Below, piece by piece: positions 8,952 through 16,428 of a DNA stretch of 64,000 nucleotides; position 1 is the first letter of the stretch, and every line of letters begins with the position of its first letter. This DNA comes from Bacteroidia bacterium. Lineage in GTDB: Bacteria; Bacteroidota; Bacteroidia; CAILMK01; JBBDIG01. The position numbers were made by a program, and so were the translations under genes. The stretch lies in contig JBBDIG010000017.1 in NCBI GenBank assembly GCA_040880525.1, forward strand, positions 62,001 through 126,000. The letters are read 5' to 3'. Below the pieces are notes generated by a model, which searched no databases, had not been told where the DNA came from, and saw nothing but the letters and a program-made list of their open reading frames with translations.

Positions 8952-10982
8952 ATGATAAAAGAATTGGAACGGGAAAAAATAAAACGGCTGGATCAGTATG
9001 AACTGATAGACTGGCTGAGAAAGAAAACATCGGTTTTAACAAAAGCTGGGTTTGAAATTGAACAACCGGTTTTGTCCGGAAAGCAGGTGAGCCTGGAAAT
9101 ACCTAAAATTAAAATGAAGGTAGATACCACGGACAATGACTGGCTGGACATTGAGGCCGTGGTAAAAATCGGAAAATTCAATATTCCTTTTATTAAATTC
9201 AGAGACCACATCCTGAACGGCAACCGTGTATTTGAATTGCCTGATGAAACCATCACAATTCTTCCGGAGGAATGGTTTGCTCAATACAAAGAAGTATTCC
9301 AACTGAGCGATGAGGAGGACGGGAAGCTTTGGCTGGCCAAAAGCCAGGCAGGTCTGTTGAACCTGAAAACCAACGGACTGAAAGAACATGAGCAGGAAGA
9401 CTTTACGCATTCTATAGAACAACCGAAAGCGCTGCAGGCCACGCTACGCCATTACCAGCTCGAAGGACTGAACTGGATGAACCATCTGCGGGAGCAGAGG
9501 CTGGGAGGTTGCCTGGCTGATGAAATGGGATTGGGCAAAACCCTTCAATCCATTGCCCTTTTGCTACACGTCAAGGAATGCCAGACGCAGGAAGAACCCA
9601 TGGCAGCCTACTCTGATATTGGCGAAACGGGATACCAGGATGATCCGCAGCTCGACCTCTTCAGCATATACAAGCGGGATCTCGCCCGAATCAAAAGGTT
9701 GCGGGCATTGATCGTTATGCCTCTTTCTCTCATCCACAACTGGGAGCATGAAATTGCCCGTTTCGTTCCGGGAATGAAGGTGTACAAACATGCCGGCCTC
9801 GACAGGACGCGCAACAGCAGCGTTTTTAATCTCTTTGATGTTATTCTTACCACATACGCCACGCTCAGAAACGACATTGACATCTTTGCGCATTTTGGTT
9901 TTAATTACCTGATCCTTGATGAAAGTCAGCATATTAAAAACCCAAAGTCAAAAACTTATAAAGCCATCACTGAAGTAGAAGCGCAACACCGCCTGGTACT
10001 CACGGGCACGCCCATCGAAAATTCGATCAGCGATCTCTGGGCACAAATGAATTTTGTAAACCCCGGCATGTTGGGGAGTTATCATTATTTTAAAAATGAA
10101 TTTATATATCCGGTTGAGAAAGAACGGGATGAGAAAAAGCGGGAGAAGCTCAGAAAACTTATTTCTCCCTTCATCCTGAGGCGCAGGATCCGCGATGTTG
10201 CGCAGGAACTCCCCGAACGCAACGAGCAGGTTTTCTACACGGAAATGGAGACACGGCAGAAAAAGCTGTACGAAGAAGAGAAGTCGCGCGCACGCAACCA
10301 GATCCTGGAAAACATCCGGAAGTTTGGGAAAGCGAAGAGCAATATTCTCATCCTTAAGAGCCTGAGCCGGCTGCGCCAAATCGCCAACCACCCTGCACTC
10401 GTAAATTTTGACGAGGATGAACTGGACCTCAATGGGGTCAAAACCAACTATGATGAAGAAGATTTTCTTTATGCTTCAGGGAAGTTTCAGGACGTGACCA
10501 ACCAATTGGATCAGATCATCAGTGAGGGCCATAAAGTCCTGATGTTCTCGCAGTTTGTAAAGCACCTGGATATTTATAAGGAGTGGCTGCAGGATGAAGG
10601 CCTGAAATATAGCTACCTCATTGGCAAGCGAAACCGTAAAGAACGGGAGAAAGCAATTGATCAGTTTCAGACGGATCCCGAAACGCAGGTTTTCCTGATC
10701 TCATTAAAGGCAGGCGGCACTGGCCTCAATCTCACCGCAGCGAGCTATGTTTTTATGCTGGATCCCTGGTGGAACCCGGCCACTGAGAACCAAGCCATCA
10801 GCCGGGCCCATCGCATTGGGCAGGACAAAAATGTATTTGCCTACCGCTTTATTACTGTGGATACGGTAGAGGAAAAGATCATGAAGCTGCAGGAAAGGAA
10901 AAAAGAACTGGCAAGCGACTTGTTGCCGGACCAAGGCGGCTTCCAACTCACGGAAGAAGAAGTGGGATATTTATTTACCTGA
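8952..10982 (+). CDS. Snf2-family DEAD/DEAH helicase-like ATPase
   Basis: The 676-residue product is a double-stranded DNA translocase of the Snf2/RapA class. Residues 1-120 match the bacterial Snf2-associated region (ITILPEEWFAQYKEVF). The helicase core follows: motif I DEMGLGKT at about 190-197, a DESQ motif II in LILDESQHIKN, motif III LTGTPIENS, and a C-terminal helicase domain with SLKAGGTGLNLT and AISRAHRIGQ. All core motifs are intact, so ATPase activity is plausible. The ATG at 8952 lies just past the spacer that separates it from its N-terminal partner. The cellular role of these proteins in Bacteroidota is not established; transcription recycling or chromatin-like remodelling is only an analogy. 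Confidence 0.9.
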   Translation: MIKELEREKIKRLDQYELIDWLRKKTSVLTKAGFEIEQPVLSGKQVSLEIPKIKMKVDTTDNDWLDIEAVVKIGKFNIPFIKFRDHILNGNRVFELPDETITILPEEWFAQYKEVFQLSDEEDGKLWLAKSQAGLLNLKTNGLKEHEQEDFTHSIEQPKALQATLRHYQLEGLNWMNHLREQRLGGCLADEMGLGKTLQSIALLLHVKECQTQEEPMAAYSDIGETGYQDDPQLDLFSIYKRDLARIKRLRALIVMPLSLIHNWEHEIARFVPGMKVYKHAGLDRTRNSSVFNLFDVILTTYATLRNDIDIFAHFGFNYLILDESQHIKNPKSKTYKAITEVEAQHRLVLTGTPIENSISDLWAQMNFVNPGMLGSYHYFKNEFIYPVEKERDEKKREKLRKLISPFILRRRIRDVAQELPERNEQVFYTEMETRQKKLYEEEKSRARNQILENIRKFGKAKSNILILKSLSRLRQIANHPALVNFDEDELDLNGVKTNYDEEDFLYASGKFQDVTNQLDQIISEGHKVLMFSQFVKHLDIYKEWLQDEGLKYSYLIGKRNRKEREKAIDQFQTDPETQVFLISLKAGGTGLNLTAASYVFMLDPWWNPATENQAISRAHRIGQDKNVFAYRFITVDTVEEKIMKLQERKKELASDLLPDQGGFQLTEEEVGYLFT

Positions 10983-11024
10983 TCGCGCAAGCATTTCCCG
11001 GTTCTATAATCCCGCGATTTTTCA
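10982..11024 (+). terminator. Possible terminator of the Snf2 gene
   Basis: The arms ATCGCG and CGCGAT enclose a long loop of about 26 nt and are followed by a short T-tract, just after the helicase stop. The loop length makes this a weak candidate. Confidence 0.35.
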
Positions 11025-11217
11025 CAGCCAGAAACCGGAAGCTGGTTGGCTTGGAAATCCGCTAAACCATTGCGCCACGCAGATACAAAATACCACATTC
11101 AGGACATAAAATATCCGATTTGCATTTTTTGCGGACTTCCTTCAACCTATCCATATTCATAATTGTAATTATTAAAGATTATGAGTTTGAAATAAACCTG
11201 CAAAACCGCTCTCCCAA

Positions 11218-13431
11218 ATGAAGAAACTACTGATTGTATCGAACAGGTTGCCCATAAAAGTTGGCAGCGATGGAAATAATTATATAATAAATAGAAGTGA
11301 AGGAGGACTTGCCACCGGCCTATCATCTCTTAATAATGAGATGGAGACGGAATGGGTGGGCTGGCCGGGAATTGCCACCACCACCAAAAAAGAGGAACGT
11401 GAGGTATCCGAAAAAATGGGCGATAGCTATCATGCTGTTTTCATGTCCAGGTCAGAAGTAAAGAATTATTACCAGGGGTTTAGCAATGAAACCATCTGGC
11501 CTCTTTTTCACTGCTTTACAGGTTTTGTTGATTATGATAAAGCATATTGGGAATCCTATAAAAAGGTGAACCAGCGGTTCTGCGATAAAGTGGCCGAGGT
11601 AGCCAGCGAAGGAGATATTATCTGGGTGCAGGACTATCACCTGATGTTATTACCGGAAATGCTGCGTCAAAGACTTCCAAATAATCCAATCGGTTTTTTC
11701 CTGCATATACCCTTTCCATCCTACGAGTTGTTCAGGACCCTCCCGTGGCGAAATGAAATTCTGGAAGGTTTGCTAGGCGCTGACCTGGTAGGATTCCATA
11801 CCTATGAATATATGCGCCACTTCGCAAGTGTAGTTTCCCGGATTTTAAGCCATAAATGCAATTTGGGTGAAATAAGAACACGAACGCACTCATGTTTTAT
11901 TGATGCTTTCCCGATGGGGATTAACTACGATAAGTTTCATAATTCTTCTCAGGATCAAGCTGTTAATGGGCAGATACGGGAGTTCAAGGCAAGATTCGGA
12001 GGCTTCAGGCTCATCCTTTCTGTTGACCGGCTGGACTATACAAAAGGCATCCTGGAGCGGCTCCGGGCATTCGGAGCACTGTTCTCAAAATATCCTGAGC
12101 TCAAGGAAAAAGTATCGCTGGTGATGGTAACCGTGCCTTCCCGATACAACGTAGAATCCTACAAAAACCTGAAAGAACAAATAGATGAACAGGTTGGGCA
12201 TATTAACGGGAAGTTCTCCACCCTTTCCTGGACGCCCGTTCATTATTTCTACCGTTCCATTCCTTTTGAGCACCTGACGGCTTTATATAATCTGTCCGAC
12301 ATCGGGCTTGTAACACCTCTGCGAGATGGGATGAACCTTGTGGCGAAGGAATACATTGCCAGCAAGCAAAACCAGCGCGGGGTATTGATATTGAGCGAAT
12401 TGGCAGGATCGGCCAGTGAACTTACCGATGCCATAATGGTGAATCCTAATAACGAAGAGGATATTGTGGCCGCTTTATATGATGCGCTCAATATGCCGGA
12501 AGATGAACAGAAAAGAAGAATTGAAAAAATGCAGGCGCATATCAAAAAGAATTCGGTGGAAAAATGGGCTCAGGATTTTACCGGTAGCCTTTGCGCAATT
12601 GCAGATAAAAGACACCAAAGAGCCAGGAGCATCATAAACGGCCAGGTAACTAAAACCATTGCAGCAGCTTTTACAAGGGCCCGCAAGCCACGGATTATCC
12701 TGGGCTATGACGGAACGCTGGTTCCGTTTGATGAAAACCCGGCAATGGCTGAGCCTACACCTGACATATTGAGAATCATTGAAGAACTTCAGCAAAAATG
12801 TGATCTCATTATAACGAGTGGCCGCGACTTTTCCAGCCTGGAGCAATGGTTTGGCAAAACCGGGGCAGATCTGGTTGCCGAACATGGCATCTGGTTTAAA
12901 ACCAACAATGAATGGTACAAACATGCTGAAATGGATACATCCTGGAAAGATGAAGTAGATTCGCTCCTGCAACAGTTTATATTAAAAACGCCCGGTTCTT
13001 TTATCGAAAATAAAACCTGTTCATTAGCATTTCATTACAGGAAAACAAACCAGTTCCTTGCGGAGATGCATATTCCCTACATTATAAAGGCCCTTTCTGC
13101 AGTCTGCGTGAAACACAGGCTGGAATTATTACAGGGAAATAAGGTGCTGGAAGTACGTATTTCTGGCATCAGCAAAGCCACTACTGTACGCAGCCTGCTG
13201 AATAATGATCAGCATGATTTCCTGATGGCCATTGGAGATGATGATACGGATGAGGACGTTTTCGGGGTATTGCCTTCCCACGCCTATACTATTAAAGTAG
13301 GAGATGATGAAAGCATCGCCCGGTACCGGATAGAAAATGAATTAAAAGTAAAATCGCTTCTCAACGAATTAATAAAGGTTAAAAAACAGCGAAAATCTCC
13401 AGGTCAAAAATCCGGGGTTTTGACCCATTAA
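11218..13431 (+). CDS. otsA-otsB fusion: Fused trehalose-6-phosphate synthase / trehalose-phosphatase; phosphatase nucleophile missing
   Basis: The 737-residue fusion is expected to make trehalose-6-P from UDP-glucose and glucose-6-P, then dephosphorylate it. The GT20 domain (about 1-465) keeps its signatures: SNRLP, SEGGLATGL, WVQDYHLMLLPE, HIPFPSYELFR, SVDRLDYTKGI and TPLRDGMNLVAKEY. The HAD phosphatase domain (about 485-720) keeps IITSGRD, AEHGIW and GDDDTDEDVF. However, motif I, normally DYDGT, reads GYDGT: codon 496 (12703-12705) is GGC, not GAC. That residue is the phosphorylated nucleophile, so the phosphatase half should be inactive. An mscS gene follows 7 bp after the stop, suggesting an osmotic-stress operon. 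Bifunctional fusions are usual in Bacteroidota; the lost Asp is the odd point. Confidence 0.93.
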   Translation: MKKLLIVSNRLPIKVGSDGNNYIINRSEGGLATGLSSLNNEMETEWVGWPGIATTTKKEEREVSEKMGDSYHAVFMSRSEVKNYYQGFSNETIWPLFHCFTGFVDYDKAYWESYKKVNQRFCDKVAEVASEGDIIWVQDYHLMLLPEMLRQRLPNNPIGFFLHIPFPSYELFRTLPWRNEILEGLLGADLVGFHTYEYMRHFASVVSRILSHKCNLGEIRTRTHSCFIDAFPMGINYDKFHNSSQDQAVNGQIREFKARFGGFRLILSVDRLDYTKGILERLRAFGALFSKYPELKEKVSLVMVTVPSRYNVESYKNLKEQIDEQVGHINGKFSTLSWTPVHYFYRSIPFEHLTALYNLSDIGLVTPLRDGMNLVAKEYIASKQNQRGVLILSELAGSASELTDAIMVNPNNEEDIVAALYDALNMPEDEQKRRIEKMQAHIKKNSVEKWAQDFTGSLCAIADKRHQRARSIINGQVTKTIAAAFTRARKPRIILGYDGTLVPFDENPAMAEPTPDILRIIEELQQKCDLIITSGRDFSSLEQWFGKTGADLVAEHGIWFKTNNEWYKHAEMDTSWKDEVDSLLQQFILKTPGSFIENKTCSLAFHYRKTNQFLAEMHIPYIIKALSAVCVKHRLELLQGNKVLEVRISGISKATTVRSLLNNDQHDFLMAIGDDDTDEDVFGVLPSHAYTIKVGDDESIARYRIENELKVKSLLNELIKVKKQRKSPGQKSGVLTH

Positions 13432-13438
13432 TATAAGC

Positions 13439-14530
13439 ATGCGAATGGTCGGAGAAGTTTGGGTAAATATTGCTATAGTAGCAGGGGCCATTATTGTCGC
13501 TCTCCTCCTTCATTATGTGCTGTTTCGTTTTCTGCAAAAAAGCCGAATTTTCCATGAGCGGGAAAAAGTCCTCATGTTTTGGCAGCAGCTATACAGCCCG
13601 GCCAGGGTGCTCATGGTGCTGCTATCAATCTTTATTGTTTACAGAACTGTAGATGCTTTTACCCTTCCTGTTTCCTCCACGATTCGTCATCTGCTATCCA
13701 TCGTATTTATTCTTGTCGTTGCCTGGCTTACTATTAAATTAATTCGAGCCGGACGAATCATATTGATGCGGCAGTATGACCTGCAGTCCGCAGATAATCT
13801 GGCGGCCAGAAAAGCCTATACCCAGATTTACATGATCGAGAATATCCTCCATTTCCTGGTAGGTGTTTTAACGATCGGTATTATTCTGATGACATTTCCG
13901 CAGGTGAGGGAGGTGGGCGTGAGCCTTCTTACCTCGGCAGGGATTGCCGGCATTATCCTGGGTTTTGCCGCGCAAAAACTTATTGCCACCATCCTGGCGG
14001 GAATCCAGATCGCCCTTACACAGCCATTCAGAATTGATGACGTGGTGATTGTAGAAAGGGAATGGGGCCGGATAGAGGAGATCAACCTTACTTATGTGGT
14101 CGTCAAAATATGGGATGAACGAAGGCTCGTAGTTCCTACCATATACTTTATTGAAAACCCCTTTCAGAACTGGACGCGTACCAGCGCGGAAATTTTGGGA
14201 ACTGTCTATATCCTTACCGATTATCGTTTCCCGGTAAGTGCGCTACGGCAGGAACAAACTCGGCTCCTCCAGACTACAGATCTCTGGGATAAACGCGTGA
14301 ACGTGTTGCAAGTAACGGATGCAAAGGAAAAAACAATGGAACTCAGGGTATTGGTGAGCGCCAGCGATGCTTCTTCGGCCTGGGATCTTAGAGTATTCCT
14401 CAGAGAAAAGCTTATTGAATTTATTCAGAAAAATTACCCGGAAAGCCTGCCGCTAACAAGGGTTGAAATGAATGACCCTTCCGGCAAAAAAGAGGATAAA
14501 GCAAAAAAACCAGGCCCCGTGAACTTTTAA
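13439..14530 (+). CDS. MscS-family mechanosensitive channel
   Basis: The 363-residue inner-membrane channel should release solutes on hypo-osmotic shock. Hydrophobic segments occur near residues 7-30, 55-70, 80-100 and 130-150. They are followed by a glycine/alanine-rich pore helix (GIAGIILGFAAQKLIATIL) and the conserved cytoplasmic beta domain beginning PFRIDDVV. The C-terminal alpha/beta domain ends in a Lys-rich tail. The start lies 7 bp after the trehalose synthase gene, so both are probably on one transcript, coupling compatible-solute synthesis to emergency release. Which MscS subfamily it belongs to is uncertain. Confidence 0.92.
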   Translation: MRMVGEVWVNIAIVAGAIIVALLLHYVLFRFLQKSRIFHEREKVLMFWQQLYSPARVLMVLLSIFIVYRTVDAFTLPVSSTIRHLLSIVFILVVAWLTIKLIRAGRIILMRQYDLQSADNLAARKAYTQIYMIENILHFLVGVLTIGIILMTFPQVREVGVSLLTSAGIAGIILGFAAQKLIATILAGIQIALTQPFRIDDVVIVEREWGRIEEINLTYVVVKIWDERRLVVPTIYFIENPFQNWTRTSAEILGTVYILTDYRFPVSALRQEQTRLLQTTDLWDKRVNVLQVTDAKEKTMELRVLVSASDASSAWDLRVFLREKLIEFIQKNYPESLPLTRVEMNDPSGKKEDKAKKPGPVNF

Positions 14531-14675
14531 TAAAAATGCTCTCGTATTTCAATAACTCCTGTTTCCAGGTTAAAATAAAATATTCAGTGCCAATATTTTT
14601 ATTCTCTGGAATTAAACTCAATCCAAAATATTTATATTCAAAAAACGGAGTAAAAAATAAATGCCTGAATGCTTC

Positions 14676-16232
14676 TCAAATTACAAATTCAATCCCCTGC
14701 GCCAGAGGTAATTCCTTGCTCCAGTTAATGGTATTGGTTTGCCTGCGCATGTAGCTCTTCCAGGAATCGGAACCGGATTCGCGGCCTCCACCGGTGTTTT
14801 TTTCACCCCCGAAAGCCCCGCCAATTTCTGCTCCTGAGGTGCCGATATTCACGTTTGCAATACCACAGTCGGAACCACGGGAAGACAGAAACAGCTCGGC
14901 TTCCTGCATACTATTCGTAAAGATTGCGGATGAAAGTCCCTGCGGCACATCGTTATGGATTCGGATCGCCTCCTCAAGTTGCGAATACTTCATAAGGTAG
15001 AGAAGCGGAGCAAATGTCTCCTCACAGACGATTTTGAAACCCGGATCCGCTTCGGCTATGCACGGACTGACGAAGCATCCGGAGGCATACTTTTCGCCTT
15101 CGAGTTTTTCGCCTTCGCGGGCAATAATTCCACCTTCGGCCTTTACTTTTTCTATGGCATCAAGGTACATCTTTACCGCGTCCTGATCAATTAAAGGCCC
15201 AACGAGCGTCCCGAGATCGAGCGGATGGCCAATGCGCAATTGCTGGTAAGCATGTACCAGTTTCTCACGCACTTCGTCATAAATACTGTCGTGTATAATG
15301 AGCCTGCGCGTGGAAGTGCAGCGCTGGCCGGCCGTTCCCACAGCTCCGAAAACAATTCCTTTAAGAGCCAGTTCCAGATTTGCATTGGGACTAATGATAA
15401 TGCCGTTATTGCCTCCCAGTTCCAGCAGGGTTTTGCCAAGCCGCCCGGCCACTACCTGGCCCACTTTGCGCCCCATCCCCACCGAGCCTGTAGCTGAAAC
15501 AAGCACCACATTTTCATCGGCTGCCAGGGCCTGGCCGATTTTAGCATCTCCAATCGCCAGGTTGAATATTCCCTCCGGAAGCTCATTTTTCTTCAGCACC
15601 TGCGCAATGATATTCTGCACCGCTACAGCACAAAGCGGAGTTTTTTCAGAAGGCTTCCATATCATTACGTTTCCACAAACTGCGGCCAAAAAAGCGTTCC
15701 ATGAATAAACGGCTACGGGAAAATTGAATGCGCTGATAATACCCACGATCCCCAGCGGATGCCATTGTTCGTACATGCGATGATCAGTGCGCTCTGAATG
15801 CATGGTAAGTCCGTAGAGCTGGCGCGAAAGGCCCACGGCAAAATCACAGATGTCAATCATTTCCTGCACCTCACCCATACCTTCTTCGTATATCTTGCCC
15901 ATTTCATAGCTCACCAGTATGCCCAGGTGATGCTTGTATTCCCTGAGCCTGTTGCCAATTTGCCGCACAATTTCTCCGCGCCTGGGTGCCGGGAGTGCCC
16001 GCCAACCCGGGAAAGCCTTTCTGGCTTCAGCAATAATCTCCTCGTACTGTACAGCATCGCAAGCCGAAACCCTGGCAATGATATGCCCGTCAGCAGGCGA
16101 CAAGCTCTGGATCTCCTGTGCGCTGCTTCCTTTCAGCCATCTTTGGCCGGTGCCGGCTCCTGAATTCTCTGTGGAAATTCCGAGTGCCTTCAGGCTCTCC
16201 TTTATCTGTTTGTCATAAGGCCGATGTGTCAT
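14676..16232 (-). CDS. Aldehyde dehydrogenase, ALDH7 (alpha-aminoadipate semialdehyde) type
   Basis: The 518-residue product is an NAD(P)-dependent dehydrogenase. Seen are the cofactor-binding region (SAFNFPVAVYSWN, WKPSEKTPL), SATGSVGMG, the general-base Glu in LLELGGNNG and the catalytic Cys in GTAGQRCTSTRRL. The TAGQRCTSTRRL context and N-terminal layout match the antiquitin/ALDH7A1 group, which oxidises alpha-aminoadipate semialdehyde in lysine catabolism. Substrate assignment is by likeness only, and betaine aldehyde or other aldehydes are possible. No lysine-degradation gene lies nearby. A TATTTTTG promoter box lies 35 bp upstream. Confidence 0.88.
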   Translation of the reverse strand: MTHRPYDKQIKESLKALGISTENSGAGTGQRWLKGSSAQEIQSLSPADGHIIARVSACDAVQYEEIIAEARKAFPGWRALPAPRRGEIVRQIGNRLREYKHHLGILVSYEMGKIYEEGMGEVQEMIDICDFAVGLSRQLYGLTMHSERTDHRMYEQWHPLGIVGIISAFNFPVAVYSWNAFLAAVCGNVMIWKPSEKTPLCAVAVQNIIAQVLKKNELPEGIFNLAIGDAKIGQALAADENVVLVSATGSVGMGRKVGQVVAGRLGKTLLELGGNNGIIISPNANLELALKGIVFGAVGTAGQRCTSTRRLIIHDSIYDEVREKLVHAYQQLRIGHPLDLGTLVGPLIDQDAVKMYLDAIEKVKAEGGIIAREGEKLEGEKYASGCFVSPCIAEADPGFKIVCEETFAPLLYLMKYSQLEEAIRIHNDVPQGLSSAIFTNSMQEAELFLSSRGSDCGIANVNIGTSGAEIGGAFGGEKNTGGGRESGSDSWKSYMRRQTNTINWSKELPLAQGIEFVI

Positions 16233-16266
16233 ACTGGTATTTTATAATTAATGTAAAATTTGAATT

Positions 16267-16274
16267 CAAAAATA
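16267..16274 (-). promoter_or_regulatory. Promoter -7 box for the aldehyde dehydrogenase gene
   Basis: The minus strand reads TATTTTTG, a full match to the Bacteroidota TAnnTTTG box, 35 bp before the ATG. No TTG was seen at the usual -33 distance, so support is partial. Confidence 0.45.
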
Positions 16275-16364
16275 GAAGGATTCTAAAGACTAATGTGGCC
16301 GGGCTAATACGGAAGCTCCCCTGCCCTATGCTGCCACCTGTTGCTTTTCGGGTAAAACATTTCC

Positions 16365-16403
16365 AAAAAAAAGAGGGATGCAGCATTAGTTACCACATCC
16401 CTC
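16365..16403 (-). terminator. Rho-independent terminator after the PorE-like gene
   Basis: The minus strand shows an 8-bp stem (GAGGGATG/CATCCCTC) that extends through flanking A/T pairs, followed by an uninterrupted run of eight T. It lies 26 bp beyond the stop of the PorE-like gene. Confidence 0.85.
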
Positions 16404-16428
16404 TTTCACCGAATTTTACAACTGATGG

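Noticed and set aside
11010-11095. tRNA-like fragment on the minus strand (TGGCGCAATGGTTTAGC)
   Set aside because: The D-arm-like piece is not followed by a proper anticodon arm, T arm or acceptor pairing, so no cloverleaf forms.
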